64,000 nucleotides of DNA from Hygrophila difformis (taxonomy: Eukaryota > Streptophyta > Magnoliopsida > Lamiales > Acanthaceae), in assembly GCA_030278955.1 (NCBI GenBank), contig JAOANR010000002.1, positions 23,050,057-23,114,056 of the forward strand, in the 5' to 3' direction. The translations under genes were made by a program, and so were the position numbers. Under the pieces are notes generated by a model. The model saw nothing but the letters and a program-made list of their open reading frames with translations. It was not told the origin of the DNA and ran no database searches. Each line of letters opens with the position of its first letter. Positions within the stretch are counted from its first letter, which is position 1. Below are positions 55,639 through 64,000 of this stretch, in pieces.

Positions 55639-57815
55639 TGTTATCGCTGGGACGCGACGAACAATAAATAGTAAGCCTTTGCAGGCTAAGACGGCTGAAT
55701 CTGAATAAATTCTACCGTAAGATTGCGTCTTTCAATAACTAAAAACAATGAACAAGAATGGATTTCTTGCCCACTGCGAATTACAAGAACTAGCTATTAC
55801 AACTACGAAGGAGACTACGGAAAACTAAAGCTATGACCTAATTCTACGAACTAAGAAAAAGATAAAAACTCCTGTGGAGTGTTGAGTTGTGTGTTGATCC
55901 CTTTTCCTTCTGCAATAAAGTTGTATTTATAGACGCTTTGTGTAACCGCTTCCCTAGCACATCTGTGGGAAATAACTGCTCCGTTCAATGACTTGCCTTC
56001 GCTTTCTCTTCCACAACCCTCTGGCTTGCCTGGTGTCTCCTTTGTGGCTTGATTAGTCTTGTGTCATTCCAAGGCTCGAAACTAAGTCTGAGCTGACCTT
56101 TGGTTGGTTATAGCTCGTCTTGCATATTGGGCGGTTGCGCATCCTTTGGGCATATCAAGGGGATGGTCAAGTCATATTCCCTTGGTCGACCACTACATCC
56201 CCATGGACCCTTCCATGGGGTGTGGGAATGTTACTCCCCCTGTTCAGGCTTCCTGTAGGTCGTATAACACCTCTCTGGCCATCCCGGGCCCGTTCGGAGC
56301 ACTTAAACACTAAAAAAGAGGACCTATCCCATGGGACTCCTCTTGGTCGACCACTACAGCCCCTTGGTCGACCATGGACTCTCCCATGGGGTGTGGGCAT
56401 GTTCCTCCCCCTGTCCAGGCTTCCGGTAGGTCGTATAACCCCTTTCTGGCCATCTCGGGCCCATTAGGAGCACGTAAACACTAAAAAGGAGGACCTTTCC
56501 CCATGGGACTCCTCTTGGTCGACCACTACATCCCCTTGGTCGACCATGGACCCTTCCATGGGGTGTGGGCATGTTCCTCCCCCTGTCCAGGCTTCCTGTA
56601 GGTCGTATAACACCTTTCTGGCCCATCCCGGGCCCGTTCGGAGCACTTAAACACTAAAAAGGAGGACCTTTCCCATGGGACTCCTCTTGGTCGACCACTA
56701 CAGCCCCTTGGTCGACCATGGACTCTCCCGTGGGGTGTGGTCATGTTCCTCCCCCTGTTCAGGCTTCCGGTAGGTCGTATAACCCCTTTCTGGCCATTCC
56801 GGGCCCGTTCGGAGCACTTAAACACTAAAAAGGAGGACCTTTCCCCATGGGACTCCTCTTGGTCGACCACTACATCCCCTTGGTCGACCATGGACCCTTC
56901 CATGGGGTGTGGGCATGTTCCTCCCCCTGTCCAGGCTCCCTGTAGGTCGTATAACACCTTTCTGGCCCATCTCGGGCCCATTCGGAGCACTTAAACACTA
57001 AAAAGGAGGACCTTTCCCCATGGGACTCCTCTTGGTCGACCACTACAGCCCCTTGGTCGACCATGGACCCTTCCATGGGGTGTGGGCATGTTCCTCCCCC
57101 TGTCCAGGCTTCCGGTAGGTCGTATAACCCCTTTCTGGCCATCCCGGGCCCATTCGGAGAACTTAGACACTAAAAAGGAGGACTTTTCCCATGGGACTCC
57201 TCTTGGTCGACCACTACAGCCCCTTGGTCGACCATGGACCCTCCCATGGGGTTTGGACATGTTCCTCCCCCTGTCCAGGCTTCCGGTAGGTCGTATAACC
57301 CCTTTCTGGCCATCCCGGGCCCATTCGGAGCACTTAGACACTAAAAAAGGAGGACTTTTCCCATGGGACTCCTCTTGGTCGACCACTACATCCCCTTGGT
57401 CGACCATGGACCCTCCCATCGGGTGTGGGCATGTTCCTCTCCCTGTCCAGGCTTCCGGTGGGTCGTATAACCCCTTTTTAGCCATTCTAGGCCCATTCAG
57501 AGCACTTAAACAACGAAGAGGAGTTCCCATCTCCATGGAATATCTTGTGATCGACCAAGACACCCTTCTTGGTCGACCAGAGATCTCCCCATGGGGTCCT
57601 GGCATGTAGCTTATCCCCAGTCTATACCTCTGGGTGTCCGGGCGACCCGAGATGACTGTAGGATAATTGTGTTGCCTTGCCAAGTAACCTATATATTTAT
57701 TATATATATATATATATTTTTTATTTGCCATTAAAATGTTTTTATTCAATTAATCAAGTAATTTAATTTTTCAGGCCAACTAAATTGCCCATATTAAATT
57801 ACTTAAATCCCAATT
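55639..57815 (-). repeat. E2 5' LTR, truncated at its start
   Basis: Nearly identical to the E1 LTR including the tandem array (56185-57506 on this strand), with a shorter (TA)n run. It lacks the first ~35 bp of the LTR and switches at CCCAATT (57809-57815) to plus-strand pol sequence of copy F. Confidence 0.9.
56185..57506 (-). repeat. Tandem array in the E2 LTR
   Basis: The mirror copy of the E1 array, with the same number and order of units, including shared variants such as the aacagg unit and the single CGTGCTCCTAA unit. Coordinates of E1 and E2 arrays add up to 95505 throughout. Confidence 0.88.
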
Positions 57816-59793
57816 ATCGACCGGTAAAACAAGCCCCTAGACGTTTTAACCCCGAATTGATGCCTAAGATTACTGAAGAAATTAAGAAGTTGTTGGATGC
57901 CAAATTCATCCGACCTTGTAGATATGCCGAGTGGTTGTCTAACATAGTCCCTGTTACCAAGAAAAATGGTAAAATGAGAGTCTGTATAGACTTTAGGGAC
58001 TTGAATTTGGCCACACCCAAGGACGAGTATACCATGCCCATCGCTGACATGTTGATCGATGCAGCAGCTGGCCATAAAATCCTATCCTTAATGGATGGCT
58101 ATGCTGGATATAATCAGATTAACCTGGCTGAAGAGGACACTGCCAAGACAGCATTCAGATGTCCTGGAGCTATAGGAATATATGAGTGGGTGGTAATGCC
58201 TTTTGGTTTGAAAAATGCCGGAGCCACCTACCAAAGGGCAATGAACACCATATTCCACGATTTAATTGGCAAAACTTTGGAAGTATATATTGATGATGTA
58301 ATCATCAAATCATCAGAGTTTAGCCAACATCTAGTAGACCTAGAGGAAGCATTTGTCAGAATGAGGAAATATAACCTTAAAATGAACCCTACGAAATGTG
58401 CCTTTGGGGTGTCTGCTGGCAATTTCTTGGGTTTTCTCATTCATCAACGAGGGATAGAGGTTGATGCAAATAAAGCTAAGGCTATCATCAACATTCCTCC
58501 ACCCCGAACAATTAAAGAAGTACAAAGCTTATTGGGCAAGGTGAATTACCTTAGGAGGTTCATAGCCAACGCTGCTGGTAAAATGAAACCTCTAACAAAA
58601 TTGCTAAGAGGAAAAACAGGACCTAACATTGAATGGGGTCCTGAGCAAGATGAAGCCCTAGAAGTGATCAAGACATCACTCATCAACCCTCCTGTTCTTG
58701 TACCGCCTAGGCCAGATAAAAGACTAAAACTTTATTTGGCTTCATCTCATGTAGCCATTGGCTGTTTATTGGCACAAGATTGGGATGATGGAAAAGAAAG
58801 GGCCATATATTATCTGAGCAAGACATTAGCAGGGCCCGAGTTGAATTATCATTTTGTGGAGAAACTATGTTTCTCCTTGGTGTATGCTTGCACAAAACTC
58901 GAACATTATATCCTGCCTAGGGACACTGATGTGGTGACCAAGCACAACATTATTAAATTTTTACTTAAGAGACCTCGAATGAAAGGTCGATTATTGGATT
59001 GGGCGGTGAAATTAATCCCATTTTCCTTAAATCACGTTCCTATCACAGCCATAAAGGGACAAGTGGTAGCAGAATTCTTGGGCGATCATTCCGTCGACCT
59101 CAATGAGGAATGGGATTTGGAAATTGAAAGTGTAGGCACAGCACCATGGGTCTTATACTTCGATGGCTCTGCCACTAATACTCGAGCAGGGGCTGGAGTT
59201 AGTATTTATGGTCCCAATCGACAAAAGATTAAAGTCTATATAGAATTGGGACCAATGACTAATAATTCAGCAGAATACGAAGCCCTCATTTTAGGGCTGG
59301 AAACATTGATTATGAGAAAGGCCCAAGCCGTCATTATTAAGGGAGATTCGCAATTAGTTATCAACCAAGTGCTCGGGGCCTATGGTTGTAAGAATTCCAC
59401 CCTGATGGGATATCAAAACCGGGTTCATGACTTATTAGCTAAAATTGCGGACGTGACGTTCGAACAAATCTCACGTGGCGAAAATGAAGAGGCCAATCGC
59501 TTGGCCCAGCTCGCCTCAAAGTATCACCCTAGAGGGGAGATCAATGAACTAACAACCCCCATGCTTAGGGGTGAGGAGCCCCACGAAGGGAATGGGACAT
59601 CTCGCGTAGAGGGGAGCCTAAGGGAGGTAGATAGTCCCATACCTGATGAGTTAGGTAGTATGGCACCCGGGGGGGCAACCCTCATTCCACCACCAAATAA
59701 CGATACTGTGGCACCCGGGGGGGCAACTCTACTTCCTCCACTAAGCAATGACACTATGGCACTGCCGCCATCTGACTGGAGATCAGAGATTAT
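57809..59793 (+). pseudogene. F: plus-strand Tat pol fragment (RT to second RNase H)
   Basis: This third copy starts in the RT N-terminus (NYRPVKQAPRRF) directly against the E2 LTR and ends after DWRSEII, just before the E1 breakpoint in the same protein. It lacks E1's GA duplication and is unbroken over about 665 codons. There is no start codon of its own, no integrase and no LTR. It is a dead fragment created by the rearrangement. Confidence 0.85.
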
Positions 59794-59841
59794 ACTAATA
59801 TGATTTTAATCTATCCCAGATTATACTAATATGATTTTAAT
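59788..59841 (+). repeat. Direct 23-bp repeat at the right edge of F
   Basis: A 23-bp word beginning GATTATACTAATATG occurs at 59788-59810 and 59819-59841, separated by CTATCCCA. The first copy begins inside the last bases of F, so it marks the joint with host DNA. Confidence 0.8.
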
Positions 59842-60419
59842 TGTAAACAACATTTCTTGTATAGTATCTTGAGAATAACTTCGATTCCCCTCTTTCCAGT
59901 GACACGAGATATTGTAACATATCACTGACATGGGTAAAAACTGATTATTGAAGATAGAGTTCAACCCTTTTTAAATATTGAAATTCACTTTTTTTTTGTC
60001 ATTGTAAAATAAAATGCGAATGGGATTGTTTTCCTCCGAAATCGAATGGGGAATTTGGTTAATTCAGATGGGCTCATAATCATTCTACCAATCAAGAATT
60101 TTCATCCCAAATAATGAGCTTTGTTTTAATGAGAATAGAGGTTAAATAATTTTATGGGATAAGTTTTTTGCAGGTAGAATTCTCGTCACAATCTAGTGGA
60201 ATACCAAATCTAGAAGCAGACCTACCTCTTGGAAGGAGTAGGAGTGATATTCCACTGGATGCTACTGGCATCACAATATCACATCTCCCATGAAATGCTA
60301 AACATAATGTTCTCTTGATAAATTATCGATAAATGTCTTGCGGTTCCACCACATAAAGAAAAAAAGAATCAACTCTCCTTACTATCAATTATATATATTA
60401 TTTTATTATAAACATTTTT
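59842..60419. other. Non-coding spacer
   Basis: AT-rich DNA without a supported gene or element. Confidence 0.4.
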
Positions 60420-61073
60420 CTAAACATCAATCAACAAATGTAATAGCTTATTATCACCAAAAAACAAAGGTAATAGCTTATCATGATCTGCCTTCATTTC
60501 TTCCTTATTATAAAATGTCTCTTCTAGTATCAATAAATTATTTATTTCAGACTTCAAAACTTCATTCAATACCAGCATTCCAGAGAAAAATTCAAATTTA
60601 TAGAATTTACAGCAATTAGCATTTCAATTTCTAACAAAGCTATATTTGTTCTTCCGTTAATTGCAAATCTGTTAAAATATAGATTAATAAATTACTTCAT
60701 CCGTTTGTTTTTTAAGTGTTATACTTTCCTTTCTTCTAAACATCAATCAACAAAGGTAATAGCCTATCATGGTTTGCCTTCATTTCTTCCTTATTATAAA
60801 ATGTCTCTTCTAGTATCAATAGATTATTTGTTTCAGACTTCCTTATTATAAAATGTCTCTTCTAGTATCAATAGATTATTTGTTTCAGACTTTAAAACTT
60901 CATTCAATAATAACATTCCAGAGAAAAATTTTAAATTTATAGAATTTGTAGCAATTAACCTTTCAATTTCTAATAAAGTTATATTTGTTCTTCCGTCAAT
61001 TGCAAATCTGTTAAAATATAGATTACTAAATTACTTCCTCCATTTGTTTTTTGAGTGTTATACTTTCCTTTTT
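60420..61073. repeat. Tandem duplication of about 316 bp with an inner 53-bp duplication
   Basis: Copy 1 (60420-60735) and copy 2 (60736-61073) start CTAAACATCAATCAACAAA and end GTGTTATACTTTCCTTT. Copy 1 has an extra ~31 bp near its start (a duplicated GTAATAGCTTAT segment). Copy 2 has a direct 53-bp duplication (about 60786-60891). Both copies end with a degenerate TACTTC(A/C)TCC.TTTGTTTTTT word reminiscent of MITE termini. Confidence 0.8.
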
Positions 61074-62677
61074 GGGTGTTTGGATATAAGTGTTACGCTA
61101 CTATATTTGGAATGTTTTGAAGGTTAATAATTTTTATTACTACTAATTATACTTAAATTATTAATTTTTTGATAAAATTTGAATGGAACCAAAAAACATC
61201 ATTCAATTTTCAAACAAAATATAGTAAATGGAATATGAAAGAAGAGTAGGGCGCCAACATATGAATGGAACTTATACGCACAGGGATGAGTGGTATTTAT
61301 AGGTTCAACAAATAAATAAAAATGTGGGAATAAAAAATACAAAAATCTATAATAAATAAATAATATATGCAAAAATTGAAGTTTCAAGTTTCAAATCTTT
61401 TATAAACTGATATTGTGTAAATTCCATAAAAATTAAAAATTAATATCTTTTAAAAACTAAAAATTGGGTAAAAATTAAAAATTGTTTGGGAATAAAACAA
61501 TGCAAAAATCTAAAATAAATAAATAAATAAATTGAAATTTGAAATCTTTTAAAGCTGAAAATTGTAGAAATTTCATATAAATTAACAATTTTATTTATTT
61601 TAAAAACTGAAAATTGGGTAAAATTAAAAATTGTTTGGAATAAAAATGAAAAATTTAAAATAAATAAATATAAAGACGAAATCTAATATAAATAAATACC
61701 AATATACAAAATTTCAAATTTCAAATCTTTTAAAAATTAGAAATTATGGAAATTCCATATAAATTGAAAATTTCATATCTTTTTAAAAATGAAAATTAGG
61801 ATTTCCATATCCAAATCAATATATTTTAACATAAATAAATAATAAATAAATAACAAATACAAAAATCTAAATTTAATAAATAAGAATACAAAAATCTATG
61901 AAAATTGGAAATTTAGAATGTAGACACCACATTAAATGTTGACTTGGTTGACCACTAATGGTTTTATTAATATATAGATTATTATTATTACTGTATTATT
62001 TTTTGGTTATAATTGACGTTTGAGGAAAATGACAGCTAAAATAAATGTCTTTCACTATTGTTACGGTGTTGCTTTTGTAAATGTCTTTAAAAGCTACTTT
62101 GAGAAATTCTGTCTCTCAAAGATCTAATTTCCAAGCCATTTCTTGTTTCCCACCTCATATATGGTGAAAATTGATAGGGAAAATGGAAGATAAGGAGGGA
62201 TTTTACTGACTGATTCTAACAAAAGTAATTTCTTCGGGGAAATTAGAAACCGGAATTCCATATTTGAGGATTTCTTAATGTGATTAATTCAAGAGTTTTT
62301 CTGTTCACGTTAATTATAAATTTTTCTCCATGGGCTTACTAAGTGCCAAAATTGATTAATGTAATGAAATTGTTAGCAGATTTGATACTTTTCCAGCTCA
62401 ATGATCACAATTATTACTAATAACATATATATCACATTCTTATTAAGATTACCCTATTTTCTATGTAAAGGTGTCCCAGAATTGCATATTAGCTTGGATT
62501 GTATTAAAGAAACAAGGGTTCTAAGATATAATCAATTTTCAATCTCACAAAATCACAATCATACTTGCTTGGATATTTTCATAGCATTGTCTTATAGGTC
62601 TGTGTACAAATCATATATTCTAGATGAATGAAGAAGAAAAGATACAAAATCCATGATCTTTTGTGTCGACAGCGTGC
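61074..62677. other. AT-rich region downstream of the bisphosphatase gene
   Basis: No coding region is supported. Between about 61385 and 61900 diverged tandem units recur (TTTCAAATCTTTT..GAAAATTGGGTAAAA..TTGTTTGG.AATAAAA). The last few hundred bases before 62678 should hold the 3' UTR of the minus-strand gene; I see no unmistakable poly(A) signal. Confidence 0.45.
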
Positions 62678-63949
62678 TCAAGCGGTGGCTCCAACCGGTT
62701 GGCCAACCTTGAGTCTGGATGATCCATGGAGTGTTTCTTCAAACCGGATAATCTCATTCAGCGAACCGTATGCTACTTGAGTTCTGTCGTCAAGTTCATT
62801 GATCACTATGTCCAACACAGATTTCTTTCCATCGCTACTGTGGCCACCCGCCTTTTCAATCAAGAATCCCAAAGGAGCAACTTCAAAAAGCAGCCTCAGC
62901 TTGGCTTTGGCAGACGGTGATCCCACATTTGTGAAAATCCCTTTCTCTTTCACGATGATCTGCAAATTTTCCGAGTATTTTTGTATGTGTTTGCAGGGTT
63001 TTTGAAGACGAGAGATATCTGTGGTGGCAAAAGAAGGTGTGAAAATTTTTACCTGGTTAACATCAGGCACCATTCCTCCTGTGTATCGCAAAGTGTACTT
63101 TTCTCGAACATAGTAGTCAATCAACTGCAAGTGATGATGAGAATGCGATTTCATTTCATGCTTCATCGGAAATAAAACTTTCGATAACACAGTTGTAGGA
63201 GGATGGCAGAATATACCTTGGCGTATTCAGGGTGGTCCATTGTTGCCCTCAAGTTACCCGGTGAAAACATCTTTCCTTCTCCAATTGATGTAGTATCTTT
63301 GACGTGTTGCCATTTCCCTAAAATAATGGAAAATCATCAGTAAAAGACACATTCCTGGTGAGGCGATGATGTCTAGAGGTTGTTTTGATTTGCTATTGGT
63401 ATTGTCGACGGTGATTTCATCAACAAACCGGCAAAGCTTTCAACAATAGCTTTAGCACATTCAACAACATTCACTTGCACTAAAATTTGCTAAGGCTGCA
63501 CTCTTTAATTTATTGTTGTCCTTAAAAAAATAAAACGACTTTCACTTAAATTTGCTAAGGCTATAGTTTAAATAAGTGATGATGGAATCAGGCTTTTAAC
63601 GATAGCTTTAGCGAATCAAACAACATTTAGGTATTGCTGAACATTTTAATATTGGCCAGCAATCCACAGCACATTTTTCGAGAGCATTGAAAATGTGAAA
63701 CATCAGAGAAGTTTGAAGTGTTTAGACCTTCATCGAGCAGGAGGAATTCGTGTGTGCCTGGAATATCTTTCAGCGCCAGAACATACGTAGTACGAGGCCC
63801 AAAAATCCCCATGGCAGCAGCAACCTGATCGCGACCAGTTACACCAGTGAGCTTGTCTCCAGGCCACACCCCAAAGATTGTCCCGACAGTGAAGTTCGTA
63901 TCAACAATGCTGGAACCATCAAGTGGATCGAATGCTACGCTGAATCCCC
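62678..63949 (-). CDS. SBPase: Sedoheptulose-1,7-bisphosphatase, chloroplastic (C-terminal part)
   Basis: Four exons on the minus strand: 63949-63728, 63317-63217, 63124-63053 and 62959-62678, with GT..AG introns of 410, 92 and 93 bp. They encode about 225 C-terminal residues of the Calvin-cycle enzyme that dephosphorylates sedoheptulose-1,7-bisphosphate in the chloroplast stroma. Evidence: the metal-binding AFDPLDGSS motif, [45 protein letters not shown] split across an exon joint, [28 protein letters not shown], and the [17 protein letters not shown] to [10 protein letters not shown] end. These are SBPase rather than FBPase signatures. The N-terminus, transit peptide and redox cysteines lie outside the window. 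All exons are open and in phase, so the gene is probably functional. Confidence 0.93.
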
Positions 63950-64000
63950 CTGTTCCAGATAAGAAACGCATTCATGTGAAGATATTGTTTTCATTTTTCT

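Larger units (their letters stand above)
45984..57815 (-). mobile_element. E2: Tat-lineage retrotransposon with antisense ORFs, both LTRs truncated
   Basis: On the minus strand E2 runs from 5' LTR (57815-55639, first ~35 bp missing), primer-binding site, gag, protease, linker and pol (RT to integrase). A 1.8-kb region with two opposite-strand ORFs follows, then the polypurine tract (46514-46530) and a 3' LTR cut after about 530 bp (46513-45984). All internal genes except the family-wide frame breaks are intact. No target-site duplication can be seen because both outer ends are rearranged. Confidence 0.88.

Noticed and set aside
37658..57815. Simple palindromic read artefact (missed adapter) explaining E1/E2
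   Set aside because: The turning points are not mirror images: E1 ends in pol while E2 begins in an LTR, with filler between, so a plain fold-back read does not fit. Other assembly errors are not excluded.

Overview
The window is repeat-dense nuclear DNA from a flowering plant, most likely a eudicot. The one clear host gene is at the right edge: the 3' end of a nuclear-encoded chloroplast sedoheptulose-1,7-bisphosphatase gene (minus strand, cut by the window end). Nearly everything else is transposable elements. I cannot name the species.

Left part (1-8.2 kb). A broken CACTA transposase-associated fragment (103-573) is followed by the truncated 3' end of an L1-type LINE (752-2069). An AT-rich stretch then ends in a good Helitron 3' terminus (6277-6309). 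It carries a SINE with a perfect 15-bp target-site duplication (3289-3466), a second probable SINE, a Stowaway-like MITE and a 144-bp CACTA MITE with TAT duplication.

Middle part (8.2-36.5 kb). This is a nested stack read from target-site duplications (TSDs). Element B, a Tekay/Del-type Ty3-gypsy chromovirus relative (8259-35440, TSD TTACC), sits inside an older MITE-like sequence. B's 3' LTR was split twice: by element C (16992-23349, TSD ACAAA), which in turn holds solo LTR D (17999-20862, TSD ATTAA), and by element A (23958-35075, TSD CAACC). A is a young, complete minus-strand Tekay element with two in-frame stops. B has lost gag, protease, RT and RNase H. It keeps an extra 5' ORF and the integrase C-terminal half, and carries a decayed antisense gene. 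Both A and B encode a small coiled-coil acidic protein upstream of the gag position.

Right part (37.6-59.8 kb). Three pieces of one very young Tat-lineage Ty3-gypsy family lie in alternating orientation: E1 (+, 5' LTR through RNase H), E2 (-, nearly complete, both LTRs truncated) and F (+, pol fragment). The joints show microhomology and short duplicated filler, suggesting template switching, a replication-based rearrangement, or an assembly problem that should be excluded. E2 carries the most unusual content: between pol and its 3' LTR are two intact, homologous 169-residue ORFs on the opposite strand to pol, each with a TATA-like element upstream. The family LTR also carries about eight 171-174 bp tandem units, each with two GTCGACC motifs.

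From 59.8 to 62.6 kb there is AT-rich DNA with local tandem duplications leading into the 3' end of the bisphosphatase gene.
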